Shown in pieces: positions 11,220 to 24,582 of a stretch of DNA of 64,000 nucleotides (the first letter of the stretch is position 1; the number at the start of each line of letters is the position of its first letter). Below the pieces are notes generated by a model. The model did no database searches and was not told the origin of the DNA. It saw only the letters and a list, made by a program, of their open reading frames with translations. Source of the stretch: Antitrichia curtipendula (lineage: Eukaryota > Streptophyta > Bryopsida > Hypnales > Leucodontaceae); NCBI GenBank assembly GCA_951230915.1, contig OX579641.1, positions 16,656,254 to 16,720,253 of the forward strand, given 5' to 3'. Position numbers and translations under genes: made by a program.

Positions 11220-13017
11220 TTCTGGAACGCTGGACGATCGATAAGTCTTTCAGCCCATTCGATGACACGCTTGCGACCTCCAAAGACTTCTTCTCTCCTG
11301 AAGTTCATGAGTTTGTAGAGGTACGGGACATGAAACGCATCAGCGAGGGAGTACTCATTACCAGCGATGTACTTGAACTTGGACAACTGCGCTTCATAGA
11401 TGTCCAACACTGCCGCAACTTTTCGCACACAGGAATTGAGGAGCTCTGCATCCATGGCTCGCTTCTTCGAGGTACGGGTGGCCAAGTAGACTTCCCGGAA
11501 TATGGGCGCAACTGCGGGCATGAAGGTTTGGCCCTCCACTTCACACCACTGGTTGATTGTGGCCCTCTCTTTAATTTCAGGGTGTTGCCCAAGAGGGGAA
11601 ACACCTGGTGCGGCTGGTGCTGGTACTTCTCGGTTAGGTACCTCGCAATGGCACGAGACTCTGCCACCCCGAGTGATACCATGCACTGAAAGTTCAGTCT
11701 GATGGGCTTGCTGTTATGTTTTGTTATTAAAAATGTATTCACTAGCACAAGGGTTTTCATTAGAAGTTGTCAATGAACCAACATGATTGAGCTGATTTCA
11801 GAGTGAAGATGGCTTGGAAAGCACCTGCCGATTCCAACTTCAAAAATTGATCATAACTAGTCCAATTCAAGAAAAGACTGAAAAACATGGATCGATGTAG
11901 AATTAGATGAAGCTGCTATAAATTGTCTTCAATCCAATGAAAACTTACTGACTTAAAAACTGTTTTGAGGTGTGCAACCCCTCTTAATATCTGGAGAATA
12001 TCCGGAATGTTTTTTGTGCATTCTCCATTTAAAGTGTTGCATGTATTCAACATAACACACGTCTTGATGCCTTCGCTTTGCATGTATAGACTTGCAGCTG
12101 CATTGGATAGATGCAAGATTCTAGGACAACATTGGCAGGAGCAGAGATGGCGTTCTACAGCAGATCTTACCAAAGACGATGAGGTCACCATCTTCAAGAC
12201 ATGGCAGACGACCTAGGGGCTGCAATAAGAGCATACAAGGAGGACAAGTTTGGATCAACTCAGCAAATGAGCTCGTTGTTTTCGCCTTCAGTATAGCACA
12301 AGAGTCATTGGGTGATCGACCAGTTTACAAATTCAAGGACGAAACAGCAAATCAAGAGCAAAACATGTAGCTTACATTCTTGGCCAGATATTCAGGCCTC
12401 TTTTGATCACCCTTGTCTAAGTCCACAAGCACTAGCTTCACCTCCTCATCGACATCCACCTTCAAATCGATCAAGGTATCGGCATATCAGAATAATTAAC
12501 ACCATAACATACAACATCAGTTTCTTAAATGGCATTCCACCAGCACATGCAAGCAAAAGCTAATGATCTTCCTAACCCTCCTTATTAACCTTTAAGTGTC
12601 GCAGGTTCTCAAAGTACGGACGTACGGTGAAAAATTTGCCTGAGTGGTCTGTTGTGACATTTAACTTATTAGGTGACTTCAAATTAAATATGGAAGTTGC
12701 AGTGGTAACAAGCTAAAGGTAAGCATTGATGTAATCGTGTCCAAACATATATATTGGAGCTATATAAAGAAAGATAGGGTAGTCAACACTGCTCTAGAAT
12801 GTTATGAATGCTATTCATGTCGCTTTTTATGCATTTATCTGAAAGTGGCAACTACAATTTTCGATTACTTGTGCCGTCATTGACAATCTAAGCTCTCAGA
12901 ATACAATAATTGAAGTTTCCAATTGCCGTGTGCCGTGTGCACCTCAGCGTCAAAGAGAGCCAGTATTGCACGCATGCAATTCCCAGTATTAGGTGCGCCA
13001 TAAATCTTCATCACCAT
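11180..13017 (-). pseudogene. Phi-class glutathione S-transferase, broken
   Basis: Phi GSTs conjugate glutathione to electrophiles in the cytosol. Three exons read clearly: 12943-13017 (25 residues, MVMKIYGAPNTGNCMRAIL), 12376-12459 (28 residues, ending GDQKRPEYLAKN) and 11180-11685 (helical C-terminal domain, with ESRAIARYLTEKY, NEYSLADAFHVPYLYKLM and a WSKE end). The introns have GT-AG borders and both junctions are in phase. Two faults suggest a pseudogene. The NPFGxVPxLxDG loop that carries the cis-proline of the glutathione site is missing between exons 2 and 3, with only CMVSLGV left. Also, exon 3 changes frame between TEKYQHQ and GVSPLGQHPE, near 11600-11625. An assembly error could explain the frameshift but not the missing loop, unless I have overlooked a small exon. 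Confidence 0.75.
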
Positions 13018-15103
13018 GGCTTCTTCTTTTTCTTCCCTACGTACACACAGCATACATGCATGGACGGACTGTAAGCCTTCACTTGGTGTTATAAATATCA
13101 CTACACACAGTATGAACAGATCGCTGCAGATCGAAACTGCAAATATAGTTTGAGTATCTGCACATCATTCTCCACTTTCACATCTTTAATCGATATGCAA
13201 TAGAAAAATGGGAGAGTTTGTTTTGTTATAAATTATAAGTAGTAGAATGGAGGCTTTTGAAGCAACAAACTACAACTTCAGAGCTTGATGCGCAAGGGCT
13301 CCTAAAGTTCTACTAATGTATGAACCACTGCGAGTTAAGACTTAAAAAGAAACTCTACCCTGTAGTAGTAGTAGTAATTTGTTTGCACTAACTTAGCTTA
13401 TTGTTAGAACTTGATGACAGTTAAGTGTGACTTTTTAGAACAAATTCCGGAACACCTTTAGACTAGATCTAAATGAAACAGATCGAAGCATTCATTAATT
13501 TACTCAGATCATAATTAATCTCAATCTCAATAACGAACCACTGGCACCCATTCAACACAAAGGACTCGGTTCAAACTCTGAACCACTAGTATTACGAACT
13601 CAGAACCCCTCCTATTAACACTTAGTCCACTACTATCTTCTTCCTCTCCTATTTCTTTTTCCAAGATCATAGATTTTCCATTGAGGGAAACTGGAAGGAA
13701 GAGCCCATTACGTTCTGGGAGACAAAACATCCTTTAGTTACAGTCATGTCTTCGTACCCATAATTAGCTAGGACCTTCATTCAAGCAACGTAATACGTAA
13801 TACGGCAGAGTGACTCAACGGACAAAGGATCGAGCCGGTCAAGGCATGTTTGCATATCATCTGCAACAATATATCTATACACACAAGAATCTCAAGGGGA
13901 ATGGAAGAACTCCGAAGAACGTGGGACTTGGAATTAGCAAACGATCGATCGAGCTTCACAACTAGCTCGCCTCAAGTCACGTCACCGCGCGTAAAAGCAA
14001 CTGATCTAGCTTCAAAACTTCGACTGAACTTCAATTCGATACGAGGGCGCTTGGTATGGAAATAGAGGCCTAGTACCAGATTCCAAGGCACCGTGATATG
14101 CAAGCGATACAGTTCAATACTAGCTTGGCAGGCCTGGCCATCGATCATAAGGAGCTAGCTCCAATTCGACCCCAACGATCCTCAGTAATTAAGTTAAGTT
14201 ACTGCAACTTCATGCACCAAATTACAGAAATTCTCAAGGTCCCCGAAATGCCTAAATACTTCGGTCCCGGCAATACGTATATATGACTGGATCTGATCGA
14301 CGATGACTACGTACCGTGTGCACTCATTCGATCATCTGTTCGTTCTTCCAGTGAAGGATCGGAGATACCGACAACTTGTTCGATCACACGTGCATCCCTC
14401 CAGACGGAGCCTCCGGCCTATTCACCGTGAGCTTTGATTTGTGCTAGATTTCGTTTTCTGCAATTGATTTTTAGCTTGACACGAAAGAAAGGAATGTGCA
14501 AAATTGGAGATGGTGAAAATTTAATTTTCAAGATTGTGTTAGGAAATTCAGGGTTCAAAATCCACATGATTGTATGGTGAATGGAGAAATCAGTACTATA
14601 TATCTACCTACGTACAGTTGCCAAAAGGAATCTCTATTCTTCTAAGTTATCAACAGTAGAAATGTCAATTTTGTTAAATTGGCAATATTCCAGTACTTTG
14701 GCGCAGTCCAGGGCAGCTGGTTTGAACCCCAAATCTTTACTTGTCCTAGTTTGTGGCTTGAAATTATACTAGTGTGAAAGATATGTGTCACAATTTTTGT
14801 CTGACTATACAAATATTGTCAATTTAAAGAAATTAGACGTTTAGAATGGAGGTCTTGAAGCACCAAGCTTTAACATCAGAGCTTGGTGCACCAAGGCTTC
14901 CTCTCTACTAGTGAATGGGCTACTTTAAGAGGCTTTCAAAAAATTCTACCTTGCCAATACTAGTATGTCTGCACTTGATGTTAATAGCAATGATTGCAAA
15001 CTAAAGCATCTAACTGAGAGTATCTAAATTTGTTTGTAAAATTCACACTAAAGTTGTTAACTTCACACCAAGTGTAATCTATTATATTAAGTACATAGAA
15101 CAA
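13018..15103. other. Intergenic DNA with a dispersed 110-bp repeat
   Basis: No exon is recognised. Two related blocks of about 110 bp, 13253-13375 and 14844-14960, share TAGAATGGAGG, CTTCAGAGCTTG, CAAGGCTYCT and a TCTACC end. Between them, 13980-14440 is richer in GC and in GATC/CGATC words than the surroundings, but it has no coding signature I recognise. A CGCGC patch lies near 13987. Confidence 0.5.
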
Positions 15104-15235
15104 ATATTTTCGTTAAAATGGAGATATTCTTCTGCCATTTTTCCATTCATTTTCTAGGACTGCTTTACATTTTAGACCACATGGTCTAAAATGTGCCAAA
15201 TTTGTGGAATATTGCCATTTTAACAAAATATCCTC
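15104..15235. mobile_element. MITE family B, copy 2
   Basis: About 130 bp. ATATTTTCGTTAAAATGG on the left pairs with ATATTTTGTTAAAATGGCAA in reverse complement on the right. It is a shortened member of the family seen at 10488 and 34937. A central palindrome, TTTTAGACCACATGGTCTAAAA, is visible. No coding capacity. Confidence 0.7.
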
Positions 15236-16252
15236 CGAATCTGTTGCTGTGCTGTGTGTAGATTTGATTGTGAACTTGACGTGAGAAAGTGCATTTCAAA
15301 AACCCATTTAATTTGTCCTCCCCAAGGGGCGTCATCAGAGAGGATTGAGTGATCTTGTATGTTCCGGCTCTCCTGATTGGAGCTAACTCTTCATGAATTT
15401 CTTGCTATGCGCTGTCACGCCGTGTTGTCTTCCTTTCTCACGATGTGCATTTTTTTTTTAAAGACATGAAAAATGCAGACGCACCTTCCTCGGACACATT
15501 CTTCAAGAATTTAGATAGTTAATTAATCAAAGAGTTTGAAAGTTATACCCACCTCCTTCAAAGTTCATTTTCTTTTGAAAACATTAACGTAGAGTTATCC
15601 CAACAGTCAACTTGTGTTTTGAAAATTCAATGAACTATTTCTACCCTCGTAGAAAAATGGTGGTAATGTCAACTAGCTTCAATCTTCAATCGTGAACCCC
15701 TAACGAATTGCGGGTATGTTTTGGGTAGCAATTGTCAAAAAGTAGCAATTGTTAAAAAGTGAAATGAAAAATTTTGTTTTTTGAAATTGAACCAAACAAA
15801 ACCCTATTGAATTATACACAAGTACACTAGACTCCTATATGAATTTTATTGAGGAAATCTTGACTGTGTAGATTACAAGATAATAGCATTTGACGTTAGT
15901 CAGAGCTAATTAAAAAATAAATAAAACAAGCAAACATGCTAACTTAAGGTATGGATCTCATGCTGCCTAAAGTGACCTGCCCCACCAAAGTCACAGATCA
16001 TGCACATAGCCGCAGAATCGGGTTTGGAACGGGCACAGATTTGGATCGGATTTAAGCACATCCACCATCAACGTGACAGACGTATCATTGCACAGTTTCA
16101 AAAGCAAGCACAAAATCAGAGACCAGGGCTGAAAAAGCATATCTCTGCAAGCGAAAAAAAGAAGCACAGTGAGATTCAGGTACAAGGCCGTGCTCCTTTA
16201 GAAAATAATAGAAACAAGAAAGAATAATTCAGCTATCAGCTGTTGGAACATG
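15236..16252. other. Intergenic DNA downstream of the PPR gene
   Basis: No gene or repeat is recognised. The part next to 16252 should hold the 3' untranslated region and poly(A) signals of the minus-strand PPR gene, but no single site can be singled out. Confidence 0.5.
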
Positions 16253-19200
16253 TTACATTTTGCTCGTGAAGACAAGACCCTGTGCCGTTTTGTCCTTGAG
16301 CAACCATTTTCGAAACGTGCTAGCAGTGGCCTCCAACTCCTGCCCTTCCTTCACCAATGCAAATGGAGCTTTCAAAGTATTCAAATGGGCCGAGACGCCA
16401 TCCCGTGCACCCCAGTTCTCACCTGCAGTGGAAATAAATTGCATGAAATTCAGTAAAACGGCTAGAAGAGAAAAAATCTTGGCTAATTTCATCAAGGGAG
16501 CTTTGGAGGGCAATGAACCACTAATGTAGAAATTGCTACAAAAAAATGTCACCAAATATAGTAGATTGCTACAACTTTATTGAGGAATCTAGAATATTCT
16601 GGTAAAAAGGGCAATGCAAAGTTTCAGCAATTTTGATTGTTCAGAAAAAGCATCACGGAAAATCATGGCTCACCTGTTCTGAGCTGCCATTCCCATGCCA
16701 GCAATATCCTGATTTTCGGTGGCAGTTTCTGGCCTGATTTCACTGCTTGCCGAATTCCTGACAGCCATGTCAGGAGGAGAATCTGTGCAGCTCCAGTGCC
16801 AGTAAACCGGACATCTAACGTCCAGCAATCGTCATTCCATTGACAAACGTTGCTACCAAACACTCCGAAAGTGACACTGAGCTCGGTCACTTTGAGAGCT
16901 CTGATTTTGTAATCAAAACTCCACAAAGCATCAATCAGTGCATTATGGTAATTCCGCTCCGCTTCCATGTTGATACCCTCTCGTTCCATTGATTTGAAGA
17001 GCGTAGATATCCTTTTCCACCAATCCACTCCAGCAAGACTACCCTCACTTCCCTTGAACAAGTTGCACACGTCTGTCGAACAGCCAAGCCTTTGGAGCAC
17101 TTCTAACAGCCGTTCTGAGTCCTGGCATTGTCCACACCGCCCAAGAGCTGAAAGTAAAGCCCCATGAATCGTGTAGTGCGCATCGAACCCGGCAGTCTCC
17201 AGGTCTTGAGTAACGCCCCATAACCGCCCATCTACGGTTCCTTCTTTGGTTAGTGCTTCAATCATGGGCACATACGAGCTAATATTCGGTTTGGGCCCTC
17301 GAGATTCACAGACCTCATACGTTTGCACGATGGAACCTAAATCACCAGCCCGCATATAAAACCGAAGCAAGGCATTGTGCCCAGCTGTTCCGCAAATCAG
17401 ATTCTCTTTTTTCATTTTGGCAATGAGCTTTTCGCCTTTGGGGATCTGTCCACTTAAGCTGTAGGCTTCAAGTAAAAAGGAGAAGCTTTGAGCACCCGGA
17501 CGGACGTTGTTTTCCTTCATCCTCACAAATATGCTTTCAGCTTCCTGCCATTGCCCTTTCTTCCCATGACCTGTACACAACATTCTTTGATAAGGCATGA
17601 TTCCTCAGTTTTACAATTGGAAACATATAATTACATTTCGGCACAGATCAATGAACAGTGAGCCAAGAAAAAGAATTCAGATTCTTATTGTTGATATCAC
17701 TGTTATGTTTACAAAGGTGGCTCACTTTAGGATTACTTATTTCCTTCATCCAGACTTTGGTCAGCATCATTGTATTTGGTTTCATTTGACAATGATAGCA
17801 AGCCTAGAAATGAAATGAATTGCTTGAAAGATGAACAACATTTTTCCAAGATTTAAGTCCTTCAGATTCATTCTTTATACTACAGTGGAAAGGGTGAAAG
17901 CTGTAGAATATCATGTGGAGGAGAAGAGGAACTTGAAATACGGCTAGAGTGTAATTGTACCAAGGACAAGCCAATTGTAGCAAGCTAGTGGAGTGACAAC
18001 GCCCTCAGCCTCTGCAGCCGTGACCAGACTCTCCGCCTTCTCAATACATCGCATGTTGCAGCACGCTCTCAAGGCCGCGCTCATCAGCGATTCGTCAAAC
18101 TTGCAGTTAGGATATTTCAGCGACTCGTTGTAAATTTTAAGGCATTCATCCACCAACCCTTTCTTTGCGTGGATGTCCATAAGAAGCCTAAAGGTGACCA
18201 CGTTTGGCTGCATGCAATGGACATTACATGATCAAAGTACATCAATTCAAAAACAGAACACAGGGTACAAATACCTTGACAACTAGCAGAAAAAAAATGC
18301 CGGTAAAAGAACAACTTCATTTCGGAAGTGCAATCAGCAAATTACTCAAGCGAACTACGTGGATTATGGAAAGCTTACATCCACGTTAGATGCTATCATG
18401 TCCGCAAACACTTGAAGTCCTTGCTGAACACTACCTCGACCAAACACAAGAATAAGAGAGTTGTAAGTTTCTAGAGTTGGCGCAAATCCTGCTTCCTTCA
18501 TGTCCTCAACAATCTTCCACGCATCAGCGTAGTGCCCGCCCCTTCCAAACATGAAGAGCAGAGTGTTGTAGAATACTAAGTCAGATTTGTAGTTATACTG
18601 TCTAAATAGCTCAAGGACTTCTTTCACCTGAAACGATGACAAGCAACGGTGTTAGGACTAGGTGAGGATAAAAAAATTTATAAAAAAATTATATAGCACA
18701 ATAGAAGAGACCAGAATTTGAGGGACAGGCAGAACAAACCCCATCATAATGGCTGGCTTTGCCGTACGCATTTACAAGTGAGTTGAACGTCAGCACATCA
18801 GGTTGCACTCCCGCCTTCTTCATTTCAGCAAACCAGTAGATGACATCGTTAAGTCGGCCACCCTTTCCATAGACATCCAACAATGTGTTGTATGTAACTA
18901 AGTCCATCGCTAAGGAATTGTTCCCAAGTTCTTCAAGGCGAGCAATTTCGGCTCTAAGAGACTTAACGACAAGTTCAACTTCATAAAAGAGCCCTGCTTT
19001 GCCGTAGACACTTATAAGTGAGTTATAAACCATGAGATCTGCTTTGATCCCATATGTTTCCATATCGGCTAAAACCAAATCGATTTTCTCCCACTCTCTG
19101 GCTTTTCCAAAGGCATTGATTAGGATGGAGCAAGTCGTCAGATCTGGTATCACTCGGTTCTGCAAGACAAGGGATGTGTGAGTACGGACATGGAAACAAA

Positions 19201-22200
19201 AAATACTGGACATAAAAAATTCGTCTTTAATTCAAAAGACGGTGATAGTACTGTCGATGTGCAACCATCCTCCAACCGCACTAGTTATCGTTGCTAAGAG
19301 TGGAAGACCTCGATTACCGATGTAGACTATTTCAAGAAAACAGTACACATTGCAAAGTTCTCAAACCTTTCGCATGAGAGTCCAATAGCGTTCAACGTCT
19401 CGAATGCGGCCCACACGGTTGAGTGTATTCATAATGATATTGAATGTCACTGACACTTGTTGCAGCCCCAGGTCCATCAGAAGCCTATGTGCGTCCATCA
19501 TACCCCTTACATCACCTGTTCATGGAGATTACATGTCAGTATAATAATTAATAGACTCAAGAAATTCAAGCAATCGTCAGACAAAACTTTTCCATTATAC
19601 CTTAAATCCCAGACAAAACCAAGAAAAGCTCAGAAGGATGCACCTAATTTGCTGTGAGCCGTCAAGATTATATGACAAACGTTCCTGTCTGGGACACAGC
19701 TGCTAGAACGCATTTGTTCGTACGTGTCAATAATCTCTTTATGCATTCCTTTACGACTGTACATGTTGATCATAAAGGTGTAAGTAGTAGAATCAGGGTC
19801 CACATTCTCGAGTCTCATCTGCTCTCTAAGCTGAGCTGCCGTCTCCAGGCCTGTTTATCATCACAACATAAATGTATATGTAATAAGAAATTACAATTCG
19901 AGTTTGACCCAGACTAATATAGCGCCAGCAAGTTCACTAAAATACGAATAGAAGAAGTAAAGAGAGTAACCTCTGATTGACCTGTTGCATCCATCAAGCA
20001 GTACATTGTAAGCTGAGACCGCAGGGCGAATGCCAGCGTCTCGCATTTTTTGTAGCACGTTGACACCTCTTTGTAAGCTGCCGCACTTCGTATAGCCAGA
20101 CATGAGGATCACATAATCATCGTGGCTTGGTGCCAAGTCACTCTTTACAAATTCCTCAAAAACTGCTTCTGCCACGTTCATCCTTCGAGCATTCACCAAA
20201 ACGTTGATTATAGTTCGATATACCAACTCGTCGGGTTGATACTGTGGTATTGTTTGCATCCATTGAAACACCTGAATACAGAAGCTGCATCAAATCTCGA
20301 TGAAGATGCATGACCCAACGGTAAGACGAACCGAAAACTTCTAGCAGAAACTCTAGCCTAGTCAAGGTACAACTTGAAAGGGAAACATGCAAACCAACCT
20401 CATGTGACACCTCTCGTTCAAATTACTGGCAAAGACTTTCTCAAGCTTCACAAGAATCATAAACGCCGTTAAGGGTAATACAGAAATTTGCAAGGTGAAG
20501 TATAGACCTGCAATGCAGTGAGCCACTCCTTCATGACTCCAAGCACATATACTACTTGATGAAGGTCTGACACAGTCACTTGCCCCACGAAACCGTCCAT
20601 AGTGCTGATAACACTGGCGTGGCTACGCAATCCTGACAATGCTTCCACGACCTGAACCCAGAGTTCATCAGTAACGGAAGTCTGCACTTATAGTGATAGA
20701 ACGCAAACGATGCAATTCGAACAACAAATCCAGCAGTCGACATAATATGACGATATCATTAGACTTTTCTTCCCAGTATCCAATTTTTTTTCCCACTCAT
20801 GCAATGTTCTTCAATGATTCTGGTGATACAAAATTTGGTAACATCTGAACTGTATCTTTGACAGTACAATCAATCGAATTGATCCTTTTCAAAACATGAA
20901 TCCTTGTTCCTTTAGAGATGAAAAAATCACACGAAGTCGTAAAGCATTCGAATAAGGGTACCAACCTTCCGCACACTATCAGGTTGATCAGTCAAGCCGT
21001 GCAAATCATGAACAGTCCCAAGGTCTCGCCTCCACAGACTCCCTTTCGCAGTCAATGGTTTCGGAAGGCCACTGCGTATCAGGCTTGCTCCCCAAACTTG
21101 TACGCCATTCCCATTGTCCGCTGTGTTCTCTTCTGATCCTCCTCGCCCATTCTCGACTGACCCTTTCCTATACCCTGCCAAGACCTCCCGTGCCATATTA
21201 ATTGTATTCTTTGTATTAACGTCCTCTTGAACAGTCTCTAAAGTGGTTGAAGAGATGGTTTCCTTTTGGTCATTCTCCAGCTTGCTTGCCATAAGAGCAC
21301 GAGCTTCAAGTATTCTTTGAAGCGTGAGCTTGACGTCTTCTTCTGTACGATTCTCGGGCAAATTATCCTCATTCGAATCCCCTAATCAGACACAAATCCA
21401 AACATGAACATAATCAGATAAGGCAGAGGATCCAAAACCGTTAGGAACCAGATACTACACAGATTCAGATTTGGCTATAGCTCACAAAGTGATCTCTCCA
21501 GTGAGCTCTACACTGATTTCCCAATGAAAGCACACTTCTTAATATTGGTTGAAATGCTAGAAGTGACGCAAATAGTACCCACTGCTTTACTTTAAAAGTA
21601 ATAAACATACCACAAAAAAAAACACTAAAACTTGCTCCGTATACTACAGAGGAATAAGGAAAGAAGACAAGATCACGTACTAGATGCATCTGGACTAGCA
21701 GAGGTGTCGACCTCTCTGGACCTTATAAGCTCTTCTTCTGTGACCTTGCCTTCACCCATTTTTTGTACATTCCGTGACACTGCTTTCCCGTTTAGATTCT
21801 TTGGACTGATTCTATCTTCCTTGGGCGTTACTGCAGGCAGTGTATCATCCCAACTTGAATCTGTCAACACATCACATGTGAATGTCCCAATTCAAAATCT
21901 AAGGTAGGTGCCTCGATTCCTCCTAATTCCTTAATCCATACATCTATAATTACACTCAATGCCTATTCAAGTAGCAAACAATGAAAACTGTCACCAATGC
22001 TAAGATTCCATTCATAGAAAGTGAGTACGTTTTAACCTTCCCCGCAAGGCTTCTACGGAGCTCAGAACAGGCAGAGAATATGGATTTTGGAAACACACCA
22101 TAGTGTACTTTGAAAATTCATAACTAATTCAATACACCTCCAAAATTTACAAAACGACTTGCATAGGGTTCCATTTCCTCTTGCCAACACACAAACAAAA

Positions 22201-22546
22201 TTCAAAACCAATCCTCATTATAGGTCAGATTCTTCCGAGCACAGTTTATAGGAAAGCACCGCAACTAGGGTTTCTAATAAACACCAGCAACCATACCTGA
22301 TGAAGTCGTTTCCAAAGACTCCACGGCGCGCGCCCTCGCAACCCTAACATTGGTTGCACCATCAGATTCACTAATACACGTAAACCCCACTGCCTCCCGA
22401 TTCTTCCTAATCCTCAAACGCGACCTGTAGCTTCCATTGCTCGCACCCCTAAACCCTGCCAACTCTGTTCCCCAAAACCCTGATGGCGAAAATCGGCAAT
22501 CCCCTTGCACAAGCGAGCTGGAATGGAAACAAGTCGACCCTGCCAT
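16253..22546 (-). CDS. P-class PPR protein with SMR-like C-terminus, plastid-type
   Basis: Twelve exons: 22297-22546, 21681-21860, 20966-21381, 20508-20651, 19971-20271, 19644-19850, 19367-19515, 18740-19159, 18379-18627, 17961-18207, 16674-17570, 16253-16422. All introns are GT-AG and every junction is in phase, giving 3630 nt and 1209 residues. The Ser/Arg-rich N-terminus starting MAGSTCFHSSSLVQG looks like an organelle transit peptide. From about residue 330 I count roughly 19 consecutive 35-residue repeats of P type, such as PDVLTFNSLVNAYGKA. PPR arrays bind organellar RNA one base per repeat (family knowledge). The last 100 residues (CWTLDVRF, GAAQILLLTWL, LNTLKAPF, FRKWL) resemble an SMR domain, but the usual LDxH and TGxG motifs are altered. 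The start is the first ATG in an open upstream frame. The orthologue is not assigned. Confidence 0.93.
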
Positions 22547-24582
22547 GGTAACCCCTCCAGCTCTTTTCAATTCACGCAAATCCCCATAACCCAATGCAAG
22601 TCTCCACAATCCATGTCCATAAACACGAAACCCGAGCTCAAGTTGCACGCATTGCAGCTTCCGAATTCAACCCTAATTGAACCACAAATTCCTATTGCCA
22701 CCATTCGAATTCTCCTCCAATATCCGAAACCACAACCATTCCACTTCGAACGCTCGAAATTTCACCTTCACAAACTACACCACCATTTCTTCAGTCCAAG
22801 CTGCAGTTACGCTTCTCTCTCCACCGAATTGTGATGGCAAAACCCCCTAATAAGACCATACCCAATAAATTGAAGTGTGATATCAACAGAAGAGTCGTCC
22901 ACTGATGCACATTAGCGATGAAAAACTAAGCTTAGTAGCAATTGGAGTGGAGAGAATGCGAAAGTTAGATTTGGGATGCAAACTTGCTCACTTGCTCATC
23001 ACTCTCACCCTGTTTGAATCTGGTCCACAGAATAAATAAGGAATTTTGTGACTGTTGTTGAAGAAATGAAAGAAGGTCTAACTTATGTTCTAGTGCAATT
23101 GCGGAATTGCTTGCGGGAGACTGTGAAATTTTTTCTTCACCACGAAGTTGTTTGTGTTGCATCAAATAACACTGCGAGGCAGCCTTGCGATTGCGCTTTC
23201 ATCTTCACGTTGCTTGCAAAAGAAACGAAGTAGACGCTAAAAGCCTGAATCTGGTGGACAGTGTTCCCAAAACGTGGCTAAATTTAGCAGAGGTTGTACT
23301 AAAGTTACCCTGGATCTTAGGCCATGAATTAACTGTTTGGGGTTGTCAAATAATTGTGCTACGTAAATGATAAATGTGTCTAAAATGTAGAAATATCACA
23401 CCCAAAATGCCTAATTCCGGTGAAAAAGTCATTAGGCATTCTTGAAAATTTCAAGAATTGTTTGGTATTTGGACAAAAAGAATAATCATGGTTGTTTCTT
23501 AGCAAGTAGAGAAGAAATTTCTTGAAGAGGAAATAGAGCTCTTTGGCCCCCAAAGAGATAGATATTCACTTTTGAAGTTTATTTCAAGAAAGCATCAAGA
23601 ATTGGTAGTAGGATGTCAATATCTATACATTGTTGAAACTAGATGCTCTTACATTAAATGAAGCTTGCTAACACTAATTTTCATACCAAGTGTAAATATA
23701 CTTTCATTGAAAATATTTCCATCAACTTGAATTACGAAAATCACATTTGGGATTGTTGTTTGTTGATTGAAAAAAAATCTAATATCTTATTCTACTTTAC
23801 TCAAGGTTGTTATGCTTGTTCAAAAAATTTAAGACAAAGATAAACAACCCCTAATCCAACAATGAACTAACAATTGATACTACTATCGTTTTAGCATTGA
23901 CATTTGATGTACCTATATGTAAAGTTCTCATGTATGTTGTCAATTTTTTTTATTTTTATGACTTCAATATACTCACTATATATGATAAGTTTACATTTTT
24001 TTTAATAGGATTTAGAGTGAAAATAGAATTTTGAAAAGTAAATTTGAGATTCATTTTCAATTCCGTTTTCAATCTTTTTCAGTACTTTCTTATGAAACAT
24101 AGATGGAACTAATAGACATGAATCATTTCAAGTACAATACAGGATTTTCAAAGTTGAATTTTGGAAGGTCCACCTCACCCTAAACCAAGATGGCATGTTC
24201 CACTTTTTACACCACCACCACCAAAAAAACAAACCCTCCCGGCCTAATCTGACCCTCCCCTCGACTAATTTTTGAGCCCTACGATCAAACGAGTGGCGCC
24301 AAATCCGCAAAGCACACGCCAATCTGTGAAGGAGACCCCACCACCGTGGACGTGGAGAACGCGGGCAACAGCACCCCCTATTCCCGTGTGGATAAGGATC
24401 CACCCCTATCACCGTCCCCGACCCACCCCCATCCCCGCGTCCGCCATAGCCAGGAGCACGAAGCTCCGCAACAGCCTTGGCGGCCACCAGCATTGCCGAA
24501 TCTCACACAGACTCCCGCATTGCTGAATTGGGTCAGACCCGTTCCCAATTTTCTTATTATTGCTTTGAATTCATTAGCACCA
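22547..24582. promoter_or_regulatory. Shared upstream interval of divergent PPR and HCF136 genes
   Basis: A 2.0 kb gap between two divergent starts, so both promoters should lie here. The left 300 bases and the right 350 bases are richer in GC and C-rich on the plus strand, as expected of 5' leaders. A GTGGCGCCAAAT sequence (E2F-like TTTGGCGC on the other strand) occurs at 24293-24304. The middle, 23400-24130, is AT-rich with no recognised element. No TATA box could be assigned with confidence to either gene. Confidence 0.4.
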
